Origin: Chromobacterium haemolyticum DSM 19808
Lineage (GTDB): Bacteria; Pseudomonadota; Gammaproteobacteria; Burkholderiales; Chromobacteriaceae
DNA length: 64,000 bases
Direction of reading: 5' to 3'
Assembly (NCBI RefSeq): GCF_000711885.1
Contig: NZ_JONK01000001.1
Span: 372,001-436,000, forward strand
Positions within the stretch are counted from its first letter, which is position 1; each line of letters starts with the position of its first letter. This document shows, in pieces, positions 43,331-53,499 of this stretch. Below the pieces are notes generated by a model. It had not been told where the DNA came from, did no database searches, and saw only the letters and a list, made by a program, of their open reading frames with translations. The position numbers were made by a program, and so were the translations under genes.

Positions 43331-44950
43331 ATGAATATCTCACAGCGGCTTATGTTGACCATGATGGTGGCCATGCTGGCCTTGATCGGCGTCGGCAGTT
43401 ACGGCCTGTGGCAATTGCACAGCGCTAATGAGCGGTTTGATTATCTGAAGGTCAATACCTTCCCCAGTATCAAGGCATTGGATCAGGGCTTGCAGGCCTT
43501 AACCAAGATACGCGTCGCCGCATATCGCCACGGCATCGCCGTCGACGCCAAACGCAAGGCGGAGGCCGAGGCGCAGATCGCCGAAAGCGATAAAGCGCTG
43601 GATCAGGTGTTGGCCGTTTATGAAAAAGACCTGCTGTCCAATGACGCGGACCGCAAGCTGTTGCAGCAGGACCGGGCGGATCTGCAAACCTACCGTAATA
43701 ACCGAGAGAGCTTTTTGAAAGCTTCGCGCGAGCATCCGGGCGCGGAGGCGCAAGCGATGTTGGTGGCAGGGCCGCTCCCGGACTCCGCCAAGGCGTTGGC
43801 CAAGGACCTCAACGACCATATCGACTTCAACTACGCATTGGCCGACAGCCTTTCAAAAGACAATGCCGCCGCTTACAGCATGGCCTTCGGCAGCTCCGTG
43901 GCGGTGATCGCGGCTTGTTTATTACTGAGCGGCGGCCTGGGCTGGCTGTTGTTCAGCCATATCCGTCTGAGCCTGCATCAGATTCGCTCCACCATGTTCA
44001 ATGTGAACCAGCAAAAAGACTTCACCTTGCGGGCGCCGGTGGGGCGCATGGATGAGGTAGGGGAAACCGCATCCGCCTTCAACCAATTGCTGGAAAATCT
44101 GCAACGCAGCTTCCGTGACATCCGCGATAGCATCGGCGCCATTGACGGCGCGATGTCCGGCCTGGCCAACAACACCCATGAGATTGCCCGCAGTTCGGAA
44201 ATGCAAAGCGAATCCGCCGCGGCGATGGCGGCGGCGGTGGAGCAGATGACGGTGAGCATTAATCATGTCGCCTCCAGCGCGGTGGAGGCGCGGGGTCAGT
44301 CGCAACAGGCCGGCGAGATGGCGACCGAAGGCGGCCAAGTGATCTCCGCCACCGTGCGGGGCATCACCGAGGTGGCCGGCGCGATCACCGACGCCGCGCA
44401 GCGCATTGGACAATTGAAAGAAGACAGCGCCACTATCGCCTCGGTGATGGGAGTGATCAAGGACATCGCGGATCAAACCAATCTGCTGGCCTTGAACGCG
44501 GCAATCGAAGCGGCGCGCGCCGGCGAGATGGGACGCGGCTTCGCCGTGGTGGCGGACGAAGTGCGCAAGCTGGCGGAACGCACCGCCAGTTCCACCACCG
44601 AGATTGCCGCCATCATCAACAAGATGCAGGGCAGCACGATGGAAGCGGTGCAGAGCATGGAAAAAGTGGTGGAACAAGTGCACCAGGAAACCGACAACGC
44701 CCGCGCCGCCAACGACGCCATAGACCAGATACGGAACAGCAGCGGCAAGGCGATGGAACTGGTGCGCGATATTTCCAACAGCATTGCGGAACAGAGCGTT
44801 GCCAGCAACACCATTGCTCAGCGCGTGGAGCAGATTGCCCAGATGGCGGAGGAAAACTCTTCGGCGTCCAGCGGCTCTGCGGACGCCGCCGGGCAGTTGA
44901 GCCAGCAAGCGCGGGTGATTTTGCAGACGGTGTCGGCTTATCAGGTGTAA
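43331..44950 (+). CDS. Methyl-accepting chemotaxis protein, tandem paralogue
   Basis: 539 aa from the ATG at 43331 (GGAGAATAAGG); the open frame begins 11 codons earlier. Same length and layout as the preceding MCP: similar first helix ([20 protein letters not shown]), near-identical HAMP-signalling half, diverged ligand domain (residues about 30-180). This pattern shows a recent duplication with sensory divergence. Own promoter region of 122 bp lies upstream. Confidence 0.95.
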   Translation: MNISQRLMLTMMVAMLALIGVGSYGLWQLHSANERFDYLKVNTFPSIKALDQGLQALTKIRVAAYRHGIAVDAKRKAEAEAQIAESDKALDQVLAVYEKDLLSNDADRKLLQQDRADLQTYRNNRESFLKASREHPGAEAQAMLVAGPLPDSAKALAKDLNDHIDFNYALADSLSKDNAAAYSMAFGSSVAVIAACLLLSGGLGWLLFSHIRLSLHQIRSTMFNVNQQKDFTLRAPVGRMDEVGETASAFNQLLENLQRSFRDIRDSIGAIDGAMSGLANNTHEIARSSEMQSESAAAMAAAVEQMTVSINHVASSAVEARGQSQQAGEMATEGGQVISATVRGITEVAGAITDAAQRIGQLKEDSATIASVMGVIKDIADQTNLLALNAAIEAARAGEMGRGFAVVADEVRKLAERTASSTTEIAAIINKMQGSTMEAVQSMEKVVEQVHQETDNARAANDAIDQIRNSSGKAMELVRDISNSIAEQSVASNTIAQRVEQIAQMAEENSSASSGSADAAGQLSQQARVILQTVSAYQV

Positions 44951-44974
44951 GGGCGGCCCGCCCGTCAACACGTT

Positions 44975-45013
44975 CCAAGGGCGGCGCGGCGGAAACGCCG
45001 GCGCCGCCCTTGG
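44975..45013. terminator. GC-rich hairpin after the tandem MCPs
   Basis: CCAAGGGCGGCGC pairs with GCGCCGCCCTTGG (13 bp) around GGCGGAAACGCCG, which itself folds. It lies between convergent genes, without a T-run. Confidence 0.6.
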
Positions 45014-45061
45014 ACGAAGCCGCAGGCCTATTCAAGGCCTTGGCGGAGTTGCGCGTCAGGC

Positions 45062-45256
45062 TTATTCAGCTTGCTGCTTTTCGGCCTTGTCCCGCTTGGC
45101 GCGTTTTTGTTCCTTCTTCTTGGTCGGCTTGTCGGTCATCGGATGCTTCAGCACCTTGGCGGCCAGCTTTCTAGCCGATTTAGTGGCCTTCTTCTGTCCG
45201 CGTACCTTGTCCGCCAACGCCGCTAGTTTTTTTGCGGCGCGTTTGATCTTGGCCAT
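45062..45256 (-). CDS. Lysine-rich small basic protein (histone H1-like)
   Basis: 64 aa with a strong AAGGAGA site. About one third Lys/Arg, alternating with Ala (KRAAKKLAALADKVRG, KKATKSARKLAAKVL, KKKEQKRAKRDKAEK). No cysteine or hydrophobic core. Resembles Lys/Ala-rich bacterial histone H1-like or nucleic-acid-binding proteins; the family is not certain. Alone between the MCP pair and repeat copy F. Confidence 0.7.
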   Translation of the reverse strand: MAKIKRAAKKLAALADKVRGQKKATKSARKLAAKVLKHPMTDKPTKKKEQKRAKRDKAEKQQAE

Positions 45257-45367
45257 TCAGACTCTCCTTTACGGATTGATGAATCGAACCCCCATGGTAC
45301 TGCGTGGGGGGGAATAAACACCGGGCCTTTCAGATCGTTGACAGCGGGGGGATGAACGCGAATGCAG

Positions 45368-45505
45368 TTAGAACCTGTTTACGATCTGCCGCGCGCCGTG
45401 AAGCGTTTACGGTGAGTACGTCTTCAAAATGCTCATGTATCACGCGTGCATTCCGCTTTCTCAGCCGTTTTCGCCTTGTCTTGCGTGATCGTAAACACGT
45501 TTTTA
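45368..45505 (+). repeat. Dispersed TIR repeat, copy F
   Basis: Left end TTAGAACCTGTTTACGATC, core CAAAATGCTCATGTATC and GTTTTCGCCTTGTC, right end GATCGTAAACACGTTTTTA. No gene ends at either border, unlike most copies. Confidence 0.9.
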
Positions 45506-45753
45506 GGGGCGCGGGAAACCAGGGGGGAGGTGAAAATGACAAGCATTTCGGCTGGGCGAGTCACCCGCCTGTGGTTTTTATCCGGCACCAAGAGGGAGGG
45601 TGAATGGATCAAACAGGTGACTCGCGCAGCCGCCTTGCCAGCGTTGCACAGACAAGGATTTCAGGCTTTTTACCATAGATTGCCCACGCCAGCTATCGTC
45701 ACATTCCCTATTGTGGCGTCGAGGAGCGGCCCGGACAAGGATGATCCGGGCGC
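45506..45753. other. Non-coding segment between two repeats
   Basis: About 250 bp between copies F and G. An open frame reads QGFQAFYHRLPTPAIVTFP, but it has no start with a ribosome site and no family I can name. It may be a decayed mobile-element fragment. No supported gene. Confidence 0.3.
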
Positions 45754-45901
45754 TAAGGGCTTGTTCAAAGCCTGCCGCGCATCGGCGGGATGGTTTAGAC
45801 AAGGGCGTTGAAACCGTCTTCGAAATGCTCATGCACCACTCGACCATTCCGCTTTCTCAGCCGTTTTCGCCTTTGCGCGCGAGATCGTAATCACGTGCTT
45901 A
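45754..45901 (+). repeat. Dispersed TIR repeat, copy G
   Basis: Left end TAAGGGCTTGTTCAAAGCC, core CGAAATGCTCATGCACC and CTCAGCCGTTTTCGCC, right end GAGATCGTAATCACGTGCTTA. The final TTA is the complement of the stop of the 123-residue gene to its right. Confidence 0.85.
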
Positions 45902-46270
45902 GGGGCGTTGGGCTTGCGCCTCCGCGTCGCTTTCGTGAACATGGGTGCCGACGGCGATCAGCACTTCCAGTTGATCGAAGAAACCTGCCCAGGCGCCGCG
46001 TTGCGGGCTGAAATCGAACAAGTTCATATCATGGGCGATGCGAGAGAGCAGGCCGTGGCCGGCGTGCTCCGGGTATTGGCGGAACAGATCAACCAGCGCG
46101 CGGCCGTAGCGTTCGCCCAGCGCGTAGGCCTCCGAAAAGTCCCGGCACCGAGGTACGCGCCAGTAATGCGGATGGCTGCGGTCCGGCGAGGAGCCTACAA
46201 AAGGCAGTTTGGCTTCGCGGGCCTCCAGCAAGCGGTAGAAGGCGCGCAGTTCTTCTTTGGATTTACTCAT
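45899..46270 (-). CDS. Conserved-looking hypothetical protein
   Basis: 123 aa from the ATG at 46270 with AGGAGG, which sets the start. Soluble, mixed helical, with a His/Arg-rich middle (SSPDRSHPHYWRVPRC) and a C-terminal helix rich in Glu, Ala and Gln (DQLEVLIAVGTHVHESDAEA). No signal peptide or membrane segment. Not recognised. The stop codon is the outer end of repeat copy G. Confidence 0.65.
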   Translation of the reverse strand: MSKSKEELRAFYRLLEAREAKLPFVGSSPDRSHPHYWRVPRCRDFSEAYALGERYGRALVDLFRQYPEHAGHGLLSRIAHDMNLFDFSPQRGAWAGFFDQLEVLIAVGTHVHESDAEAQAQRP

Positions 46271-46610
46271 GGCGGGCCTCCTGGTTGAAACAGGCAAGCG
46301 CCGATGCGGGGGAAAACCGGGAAACGGGGCGGGATACGCGCCTAATGGATGTCGACATTGCTACCTCCTCAAGCGGATGCCGGCCTGGCCGCGGGGCGCG
46401 GCTAGGCGGGCGCATGACAAGGTTGGCCTACCGGGAGACATTCATACCGGCGCACCCATGGGGTGCCCTCGCCATGACCCGCCCGAATGGGCAAAGCAAT
46501 AGCGAGAACGTCTCACTCGGGAGGCCAATCCCGAGCGCCGCAGTTGCAGCGGCGCGGGGCTATTGTTGGCGAGTCGGGCGCGTGCTGTCAATGCAGGGAC
46601 GGCAAGGATG
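46271..46610. other. Intergenic region without recognisable gene
   Basis: About 340 bp, G+C-rich. It contains GCGCATGACAAGGTTGG near 46416, similar to the stretch near 14711. No open frame with family signs is seen. Confidence 0.35.
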
Positions 46611-46645
46611 AAAAAACCGCCCCGCGGACCAGGCCGGCGGGGCGG
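46611..46645 (-). terminator. Terminator downstream of the minus-strand MCP
   Basis: CCGCCCCGC and GCGGGGCGG pair; on the minus strand the stem is followed by TTTTTT. It lies beyond the short repeat copy H. Confidence 0.85.
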
Positions 46646-46665
46646 GGGATGAAGCCGCTTGATTG

Positions 46666-46713
46666 TAGAACCTGTTTTCCGCCGACGCGCAGCGGATGGT
46701 AAGCCGGTTCTTA
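46666..46713. repeat. Internally deleted repeat copy H
   Basis: 48 bp retaining both ends (TAGAACCTGTTTTCC and GTAAGCCGGTTCTTA) and CCGACGCGCAGC of the core. The last TTA is the complement of the MCP stop codon. Confidence 0.8.
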
Positions 46714-48357
46714 AAGTTTGAAGGCGAGGGTGGTCTGCTGTAGCCGCTCCGCCACCACCGCCAGCTCGCGGGTGGCTTGAGAGAATACATCCACCGCTAT
46801 GCCGTTTTCCTTGGACATTTGGGCGATGGCCTCCACGCGGCCGGCCAGATCGGTACTGGCCTGGCGCTGCTCCTGCATCGCCATGGCGATGTCGCTGATG
46901 GCGCCCACCACGCCTTCCGCGCTTTGTTCCACCGAACTAATGGTGGTGGACACATGTTCCGAGGACTCCACGACCTGGCTGACGATGTGGCGGCTGTTGC
47001 GCATGCTGTCCACCGCCTCCTTGGCCCCGGCCTGGATCTTGGCAATCATCTGAGTGATTTCGGTGGCGGAGCCGGTGGTGCGTTCCGCCAGCTTGCGCAC
47101 TTCGTCCGCCACCACGGCGAAGCCTCGGCCCTGTTCGCCGGCCCGCGCGGCCTCAATGGCGGCGTTGAGCGCCAAGAGATTGGTCTGGTCCGCCACTTCC
47201 TTGATGACGGTGGCGATGCTGCTGATCATCTGCGCCTGCTCGGACAAGGATTCCAGGTTGTTGGCGGAGGCGGCCACGCTGTCGTTGACCTTGCGCACCT
47301 GTTGGGTGGAGTCCTGCACTTCCTTATTGCCTATCTTGGCCTGGCTGCCGGCTTCGCTGGCCTGGGAGTCCGCCAGCGAGGCGTTATTGGAGCATTGGTC
47401 GATGCTGACGGTCAGCTCTTCGATTGACGCGGCGGCGCTGGAGGTGGCGTTGACCTGCTGGCCGATGCTGGCGCTGACTTGTTCGGTGGAGGCGGCCAGT
47501 TGCTCGGCGGTGGCGGCCACGCTGGAAGCGGAGTTGATGATGTCGCCCACGGTAACGCGTAGTTTTTTCTGGGTGTCGGACAGCGATTGCATCATCTGGG
47601 CCACTTCGTCCTTGCCCTGTACTTCGATCTCGCCGGTCAGGTCGCCGCTGCCCAGCTGGAACAGTGCCGCCATGCCTTTTTTCAGGCTGCCGACGATGCC
47701 GTTTTGAATCATCACGCCCAAGGCCAGCAGCACGATGATGGCGGCTACCAGCACGCCGATGACCACGTTGCGCGCGCGTTCATATTTGGCCGCGGCGTCT
47801 TTCAAAGCCTGGTCAGCCGACTTGACGTTGATGTCGACGATCTGGCTCATGATGTCGTCGGCGATCTGGAATTTGGGCCGGCATTCGGTACGCATCACTT
47901 CCAGCGCCTTTTTGTTGCTGACGCCGTCGCCGGTATCGGCGTAACTGAGGTCGCGCGCTTTTTTACAGGCTTCCTCCATGGCCGGCCAGGCGGCGTCAAA
48001 GCGCTTAAGCGCGTCCACTTCCGGCGGGGTGAGTACGGTTTTGCGGTAGAGGTCCATCAGCCGGTTCATTTCCGCTACGTACTTGCTGCGGTTGGCCGAG
48101 CCTTCGTCCTTGCGCTTTTTGTCGGGTTCGGAAATGAAGCGATAGTCGGAGCGGCTGACATAGATGGCGTATTGGTTGGCCACCGCCACCCAGTAGACGG
48201 ACATCAATAAATTGTCGTGCATATCAATGGTGAGGTCGTTCATATCCGACGTGCTTCTGACGCCCACTCCACCAATAATCACGCTGGCCAGCACGCCAAG
48301 CACGATCAGCCCAAATATCTTGACCTTGATGCTGAACTGCGCAAGAAAGTTTCCCAT
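46711..48357 (-). CDS. Methyl-accepting chemotaxis protein
   Basis: 548 aa from the ATG at 48357 with AGGGAG; the longer frame to 48393 lacks a site. TM1 about 10-31 ([19 protein letters not shown]), four-helix-bundle ligand domain about 32-190, TM2 about 192-212, HAMP, signalling domain with [20 protein letters not shown] and [18 protein letters not shown]. The ligand domain has [20 protein letters not shown], also found in the MCP at 55614, so the two share an input-domain ancestor. The stop is the repeat border. Confidence 0.95.
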   Translation of the reverse strand: MGNFLAQFSIKVKIFGLIVLGVLASVIIGGVGVRSTSDMNDLTIDMHDNLLMSVYWVAVANQYAIYVSRSDYRFISEPDKKRKDEGSANRSKYVAEMNRLMDLYRKTVLTPPEVDALKRFDAAWPAMEEACKKARDLSYADTGDGVSNKKALEVMRTECRPKFQIADDIMSQIVDINVKSADQALKDAAAKYERARNVVIGVLVAAIIVLLALGVMIQNGIVGSLKKGMAALFQLGSGDLTGEIEVQGKDEVAQMMQSLSDTQKKLRVTVGDIINSASSVAATAEQLAASTEQVSASIGQQVNATSSAAASIEELTVSIDQCSNNASLADSQASEAGSQAKIGNKEVQDSTQQVRKVNDSVAASANNLESLSEQAQMISSIATVIKEVADQTNLLALNAAIEAARAGEQGRGFAVVADEVRKLAERTTGSATEITQMIAKIQAGAKEAVDSMRNSRHIVSQVVESSEHVSTTISSVEQSAEGVVGAISDIAMAMQEQRQASTDLAGRVEAIAQMSKENGIAVDVFSQATRELAVVAERLQQTTLAFKL

Positions 48358-48679
48358 CACTCGCTCCCTAAACTTCCGCCGATGACCACACATTGTTTTC
48401 TAGCTACTGTTATAAGTGTGTAGTGCAGCTGTATGCATCTTGCAATGCTTGATGTTGGATATTTTTCAGTAGCTCAATACTTATTAAAATAATTGTTTTG
48501 AGTGACTAGCATGAGTGGGCGCGAAGATTGAAATTACGCCGTCAGCGCTTATCTTTGAAACTGAGGCGCGGACAATGGGCGTGGGGAACGGGGCTTGCGG
48601 CCGGTGGTCTGAGTTAGCTTGTTCACGGGGCAGTTAAAAGCGGCGGGCCGTGCGCCCGCCCGATAAAGAAGCATATCCT
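48358..48679. promoter_or_regulatory. Divergent intergenic region
   Basis: About 320 bp, A+T-rich at 48400-48510 (AATACTTATTAAAATAATTG). It should hold promoters for the minus-strand MCP and the plus-strand nuclease-like gene. No gene seen. Confidence 0.35.
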
Positions 48680-49429
48680 ATGAAAGCCATTACCGTAGCC
48701 ACTTACAACATCCACAAGGGCATGTCGCCGCTGAACCGCCATGTGCGGCTGGGCGATATGGCTTCCGCGCTGGAGTCCATCGACGCCGATGTGCTGTTCT
48801 TGCAGGAGGTGCAAGGCAAGAACATCGAGCGCGCCTTGCAGCATGCCAGCTGGCCCAAGCTGCCGCAGCATCATTTCCTGGCGCGCCGGCTGGATCACAA
48901 GGCGGCTTACGGCCTGAACGCGGCGTATGAGCACGGCCATCACGGCAATGCCTTGCTGACGCGTTTCCCCATCAATACCTGGTGCAACCGCGATATTTCG
49001 GTCAACCGCTTTGAAAGCCGCGGCCTGCTGCATTGCCAACTGACGCCGGCGGGTTGGAAGCGGCCGGTGGTGACGCTGTGCGGCCATTTCAATTTGCTGG
49101 CGCGGGACCGGCGCAAGCAGTTCCTGGACCTGGCGCGTTATGTGCGCGAGAACGTGCCGGAGGATGCGCCGCTGATTTTGGCCGGCGATTTCAACGATTG
49201 GCGGGAGGAAGCCACCGACCATCTGATGGACAGCTTGGGCTTGGTGGAGGTGTTCGATCAGTTGTTTGGCCGCCATGCGCGCAGCTTTCCGGCGCGGATG
49301 CCGATGCTGCCCTTGGACCGGATCTACGTGCGCGGGTTGAAGCCCCTGGAGGCTGAGGTGCTGAAGGGCGCGCCGTGGTCCCGTTTGTCCGATCATCTGC
49401 CGCTGTCCGCCAGCCTGGTGCCGGCTTAA
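48680..49429 (+). CDS. Endonuclease/exonuclease/phosphatase family protein
   Basis: 249 aa from the ATG at 48680. EEP fold: VATYNIHKGMSPLN (Asn), FLQEVQGKN (Glu metal ligand), HGNALLTRFP, GHFNLLARDRRKQ, LAGDFNDWREE (Asp/Asn) and C-terminal RLSDHLPLSASL (Asp-His). All catalytic residues present. Similar to YbhP-type enzymes found near cardiolipin synthase genes; no such partner here. The substrate could be a phosphodiester in nucleic acid or lipid. The stop TAA is the border of repeat copy I. Confidence 0.88.
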   Translation: MKAITVATYNIHKGMSPLNRHVRLGDMASALESIDADVLFLQEVQGKNIERALQHASWPKLPQHHFLARRLDHKAAYGLNAAYEHGHHGNALLTRFPINTWCNRDISVNRFESRGLLHCQLTPAGWKRPVVTLCGHFNLLARDRRKQFLDLARYVRENVPEDAPLILAGDFNDWREEATDHLMDSLGLVEVFDQLFGRHARSFPARMPMLPLDRIYVRGLKPLEAEVLKGAPWSRLSDHLPLSASLVPA

Positions 49430-49470
49430 AACCTGTTCACGAAGCGCGGCAGGCTTTGAACAGGTTCTGA
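49427..49470. repeat. Internally deleted repeat copy I
   Basis: 44 bp: TAAAACCTGTTCACGA at the left and GGCTTTGAACAGGTTCTGA at the right, the core lost. The first TAA is the stop of the EEP gene. Confidence 0.8.
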
Positions 49471-49495
49471 GGGCCGGCGCTATTTTCTGAACGTC

Positions 49496-49535
49496 AAAAC
49501 CAACAGGGCTCCGCAATGCGGAGCCCTGTTGGTTT
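49496..49535. terminator. Bidirectional terminator
   Basis: CAACAGGGCTCCGC pairs with GCGGAGCCCTGTTG around AAT, with AAAAC before and GTTT after. It ends both the EEP gene and the convergent MCP. Confidence 0.93.
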
Positions 49536-49549
49536 GCGTGGAGCCGGGT

Positions 49550-51295
49550 TCAGAGATGGAAGCGTTCCACCACGTTTTTGAGCTTGCTGGCGTGGCCGTT
49601 CAGTTCGCTGAGGGTGGCGCTGGCGTCTTGCGCCACTTCCGAGGTGCTGCGGGTCATGCCGTTGATGTGCTCGGTGGTGTGGGCAATATTGCCCACGGCG
49701 GTGGATTGCTCGCGGGTGGCGTGGGTGATCTGGGTAAAGGTGTCCACCACTTGCCGCATCAGGCCGCCGATGTTTTCGATCTCGCTGGCCGCGCCCTGGG
49801 CCAGGTCCACGCTCTGGTCCACGGTGGAGCGGGCTTGCTGCATGCTGGCGACGGTGCCGGCGGTTTGCTGGCGCATGCCTTCGGTCATATTGGTGATTTC
49901 GGTGGTGGCCTGGGCGGTGCGCTCGGCCAGCTTGCGCACTTCGTCGGCCACCACGGCGAAGCCGCGGCCCATTTCCCCGGCGCGGGCCGCTTCGATGGCG
50001 GCGTTGAGCGCCAGCAGGTTGGTTTGATCGGCGATGTCTTTGATCACGTTGACGATGGAGCTGATCTCCTCGGAACGGGTACCCAGCGAATGCAAGGTGT
50101 CGCTGAGGGTGGACATGGCCTGGGAGAGTTTGCCCACTTCGGCGGACACTTGGTGCATGGCCTGACGGCCGCGTTCGGCGCTGTTATTGGCCTGGGAGAT
50201 GATGGCGTTGGCGTCGGCGGTGGTGTCGGCCACATGGGTGACGCTGACGGTGATTTGCTCAATGGTGGCGGCGCTGGAGCTGATGGCTTGGTTGACCTGG
50301 TCCGCGTCTTCGCTGATCCGGCTGGTGGTCTGGTGCAGAGAGCCGACGGCGCTGACCAGTTCTCCGGCGTTGTTGTTGACTTCGCCTATCAGCCGGCGCA
50401 GCCGCTGGTTCATCACGCCGATTTGCCCCAGCGCGCTGGCTTCCGGCGCTTTGGGCACCTCCACCGCCAGGTTGCCGGAAGCGATTTCCTGCAGCACGCC
50501 TTCAATTTCAGTGACGGAGCCGCCCAGCTGGGTATGGATCTGGCGGCGGCCCAGCAGGATCAGCAGCAGGATTTCGCCCACCAGCAGCACGATGGCGGTA
50601 AGGAACTGCAACTGGGCATTGGACAGCCTGTCCTTGGCCTGCGCCAGCGCGGTGTTGGTGCGCTGATCCAGCAACACGAAGAAGTCGTCGATGGGCTTCA
50701 TGATCTGGGCTTTGAACTGGTGGTATTCCTTGCTGTGCACCAGTTTGCGCGCCAGTTCCATGTCCGGCTGGCCGCTGACGGTGTACTGGCCCTGGGCGTC
50801 GGCGAACTTGCCTTTGACCGCGTTCATCGCCCGTACTTCCAGCTTGACCAAACCGTCGGAATTGGCTTGAGCCTCTTTGAGCTTGGCGAACTCGGCGTCG
50901 GTGAAACCGGCTTGTTGCATCAGAGTTTGCAAGGGCACGGTCTCGCTGTCCGGCCTGGGTTTTTCCTGGCCGGCGGCGACAAAGTCCCAGTAGATGCGGT
51001 TGTATTCCTGCGGGCGAGGCGCCTTGCCGTTGCGGATATCCAGCACGCGGTTGTATTGCTGCTCATAGCCGGGGTCGCCGGTGACGACATAGGTGCGGCC
51101 CAGCCGGGTCAGGTCGTCCGAGCTTTGTCGCAGCTCGGAAGCCAGCAGGTAGGAGTGGTAGCGGCTTTCGCTGGCGGCGCTCATCACGTCCACCGCCTGG
51201 CGCATGGAAACAAAGGTGTAGATCACGCCGATAAAGGTGAGCGCGATGAGCAGCAGCAGGCCGGTGATGGCCTGATTTGCGCGTAGGTTTTTCAT
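49550..51295 (-). CDS. Methyl-accepting chemotaxis protein
   Basis: 581 aa. TM1 about 11-31 ([20 protein letters not shown]), periplasmic domain about 32-215, TM2 about 220-240, HAMP, signalling tip [20 protein letters not shown] and [18 protein letters not shown]. The ligand domain starts [20 protein letters not shown] and includes [16 protein letters not shown], text shared with the next MCP upstream. Ends NVVERFHL, no pentapeptide. Confidence 0.95.
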   Translation of the reverse strand: MKNLRANQAITGLLLLIALTFIGVIYTFVSMRQAVDVMSAASESRYHSYLLASELRQSSDDLTRLGRTYVVTGDPGYEQQYNRVLDIRNGKAPRPQEYNRIYWDFVAAGQEKPRPDSETVPLQTLMQQAGFTDAEFAKLKEAQANSDGLVKLEVRAMNAVKGKFADAQGQYTVSGQPDMELARKLVHSKEYHQFKAQIMKPIDDFFVLLDQRTNTALAQAKDRLSNAQLQFLTAIVLLVGEILLLILLGRRQIHTQLGGSVTEIEGVLQEIASGNLAVEVPKAPEASALGQIGVMNQRLRRLIGEVNNNAGELVSAVGSLHQTTSRISEDADQVNQAISSSAATIEQITVSVTHVADTTADANAIISQANNSAERGRQAMHQVSAEVGKLSQAMSTLSDTLHSLGTRSEEISSIVNVIKDIADQTNLLALNAAIEAARAGEMGRGFAVVADEVRKLAERTAQATTEITNMTEGMRQQTAGTVASMQQARSTVDQSVDLAQGAASEIENIGGLMRQVVDTFTQITHATREQSTAVGNIAHTTEHINGMTRSTSEVAQDASATLSELNGHASKLKNVVERFHL

Positions 51296-51342
51296 GTTGG
51301 AGATGTCCTCTCAGTGCGGCTGAACGATGTGCTGATGGCCGG

Positions 51343-53034
51343 TCAATGACGGGGCGCATGGCCCGCGGGGACGCGGCCGGCGGCGCTGGTTTCTCCTCTT
51401 TGGGGAGCGGGGGCGGCATGGAAACGCTGGATCTGGGCGTGTACTTGGTCCGCATGGCCGCGGCTGTCCGCCGAGATGGCGGCGAGCTCTTCCACCAGGC
51501 TGGCGTTTTGTTGGGTGGCGGCGCTCAGTTGCTGGATGGTGGCGTTGATTTGGCCTACGCCTTGCGCCTGCTCATTGGCGGCGATGGCGATTTCCCGGAT
51601 GAGGCTGGCAGTTTTTCCGCTGGAAGCGACGATGGCGGCGAGTTGCGCGCCGGCCTGCCCGGCAAGCTGAACGCCGCTTGTGGTCATGCCGCTGATTTCC
51701 CTGGCGGCTACCTGGCTGCGTTCCGCCAGCTTGCGCACTTCCTGGGCCACGACGGTGAAGCCGTTGCCTTGCGCGCCGGCGCGGGCGGCCTCGATGGCGG
51801 CGTTGAGCGCCAGCAGGTTGGTTTGGTAGGCGATGTCGTCGATTACCGAGATGTGTTCGGCGATGCGCTCCATGCTGCGCACGGTGCGTTCGACGATTTC
51901 GCCGCCCTGGCGGGCGTCGTCCGCGGCCTGGGCCGCCATGGTTTCCGTGAGCGTGGCGTTGTGGCTGCTTTGGTTGATGGCGGAGGAGATCTGTTCCAGC
52001 GAGCAAGCGGCCTCGGCCAGGCCGGCCGCCTGTCCGCTGGTATTGAGGGAGAGTTGCTGGGAGCTGTGGCTGATCTGGGCCGACATCATCGACAGATGGC
52101 CGGCGCCGCGCTGGGAGTCCGCTATCGCGCGGCTGAGCGTGGTGACGGTCTGGAGTATGGCCTCCGCCAGGCTGTCCGCCGGGTAACCGCCCGGCGGGGC
52201 GGCGGCGGCTAGATCGCCTGCGGCCACCGCCCGCATCAGTTGGGTGACGCGCAGCGGCTCGTCTCCCAGCATGGCGAACAGGCGGCGGTAAATGCTCCAG
52301 AACATCAGCAGACCCAGCGCGCAGCAGGCCAGCATCAGCCCGATGACGATGGCCAGCCATAAGCCGGCCTGGGTTTGAGCCTGGGCGACGGCTTGGTTGG
52401 TGCGCTGTTCCATCAACTGATAGAACGCGTCAACCGGCTGCATGATGGCGGCTTTGTCCAGATGATATTGACGGTCATGCAGGATGCGTCTGGCCAGCTC
52501 GGGGTCGGGCGGCCCTTGCCGGGTGAAGCCGCCCTGGCCGTCGGCGAAGCGCCCCTTCATCGCGTTCATCGCCACGGTTTCGGTTTTGACCAGACGATCC
52601 GAATTGGCCTGGGCCAGCCCGAGCTTGTCGAATTCCTGCTGAGTGAAACCGGCCTGCCGCATCAGCTGTTGCAGGGGGACGGCCGGGCCGTCCGGCTGCG
52701 GCTTGCTGTCGTTAGCGGCCATGAAGTCCCAATAGATGCGATTGTAGTGCTCAGGGCGCGGCAGCTGGCCGTTGCGGATGGCCAGCACGGCCCAGTATTG
52801 CCGTTCATAGCGCGGGTCCCCAGTTTCCGCGTAGGTGCGAACCAGGCGGGTGAGGTCGTCCGAGCTTTGTCGCAGCTCGTTGGCCAAGAGGTAGCTTTGA
52901 TTGCGTTGCGATTCCACCTGGGCTTGCAGGCCCAACTCATGCCGCAGGCGCAGGGTGCAGAGCAGGAGCAGCAGCAAGAGCAGGGCGAAGACGCCGGCGC
53001 TGGCCGTCAGCAGGGATTTGATGCTCAGTTTCAT
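51343..53034 (-). CDS. Methyl-accepting chemotaxis protein, paralogue with different signalling tip
   Basis: 563 aa from the ATG at 53034 with GGGAGG; the frame is open to 53763 but that part is antisense to cheA and the STAS gene. TM1 about 8-28, periplasmic domain with [20 protein letters not shown] and [17 protein letters not shown], like the downstream MCP. The signalling half is of another type ([38 protein letters not shown], similar to the Tsr group). So the input domain is shared while the output half differs, a domain swap. It is divergent from the che operon. Confidence 0.94.
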   Translation of the reverse strand: MKLSIKSLLTASAGVFALLLLLLLLCTLRLRHELGLQAQVESQRNQSYLLANELRQSSDDLTRLVRTYAETGDPRYERQYWAVLAIRNGQLPRPEHYNRIYWDFMAANDSKPQPDGPAVPLQQLMRQAGFTQQEFDKLGLAQANSDRLVKTETVAMNAMKGRFADGQGGFTRQGPPDPELARRILHDRQYHLDKAAIMQPVDAFYQLMEQRTNQAVAQAQTQAGLWLAIVIGLMLACCALGLLMFWSIYRRLFAMLGDEPLRVTQLMRAVAAGDLAAAAPPGGYPADSLAEAILQTVTTLSRAIADSQRGAGHLSMMSAQISHSSQQLSLNTSGQAAGLAEAACSLEQISSAINQSSHNATLTETMAAQAADDARQGGEIVERTVRSMERIAEHISVIDDIAYQTNLLALNAAIEAARAGAQGNGFTVVAQEVRKLAERSQVAAREISGMTTSGVQLAGQAGAQLAAIVASSGKTASLIREIAIAANEQAQGVGQINATIQQLSAATQQNASLVEELAAISADSRGHADQVHAQIQRFHAAPAPQRGETSAAGRVPAGHAPRH

Positions 53035-53118
53035 AGGCCTCCCGCCATGCTGCATTTGCCCTGTCCGCGCCGCCGCGCGCCAGGACTGGTTACTGTTTTG
53101 TATAAAACAATCTGTTTC

Positions 53119-53147
53119 TTGACTACTTTTAGTGTGGACACTTAAGT
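53119..53147 (+). promoter_or_regulatory. Sigma70-like promoter of the che operon
   Basis: TTGACT, a 17-base spacer and TTAAGT, 46 bp before the STAS gene. The spacer contains the inverted repeat AGTGTGGACACT, a possible operator. Confidence 0.55.
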
Positions 53148-53193
53148 AAAAACATTGAGTTAACACCCGCTTGGCGTTTGGTCTGGGGGCGGA

Positions 53194-53499
53194 ATGACCT
53201 TGCATGTCGAAATCGGCGAGGGTTGGGCCAAGGCCAGCCTGAGCGGCGAATTGAGTATTTACACGGCGGAGCAACTGAAAAGCGACTTGCTGCCGCTGCT
53301 GGCGCACGAGGCGGTGTCGCTGAGCTTTGCCGGGGTGACGGAGGTGGACGGCTGCGCGGTGCAATTGCTGCTGGCGTTTGGGCGGGAGTTGCGGCAGCTG
53401 GAACTGCTGGCGGACAACCCCTTGGTCAGCGAGGCGTTTCAGTTGCTGGGCGTGGCCTTGGCCGCGCCGCCGGCGGGAGGCGAGGATGGACTGGAGTAA
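53194..53499 (+). CDS. STAS-domain protein of the chemosensory operon
   Basis: 101 aa. STAS fold: [20 protein letters not shown] near residue 14, [20 protein letters not shown], then [11 protein letters not shown]. The usual phosphorylated Ser/Thr of anti-sigma antagonists is not obvious (DGCA at that place). It is the first gene of the operon and overlaps cheA by 14 bp. It may link the CheA system to a non-flagellar output, or scaffold CheA. The start ATG at 53194 has GGGGG upstream. Confidence 0.85.
   Translation: MTLHVEIGEGWAKASLSGELSIYTAEQLKSDLLPLLAHEAVSLSFAGVTEVDGCAVQLLLAFGRELRQLELLADNPLVSEAFQLLGVALAAPPAGGEDGLE

Noticed and set aside
45533-45811. Possible transposase remnant
   Set aside because: No catalytic motif, no inverted repeats of its own; kept only as an unexplained relic.
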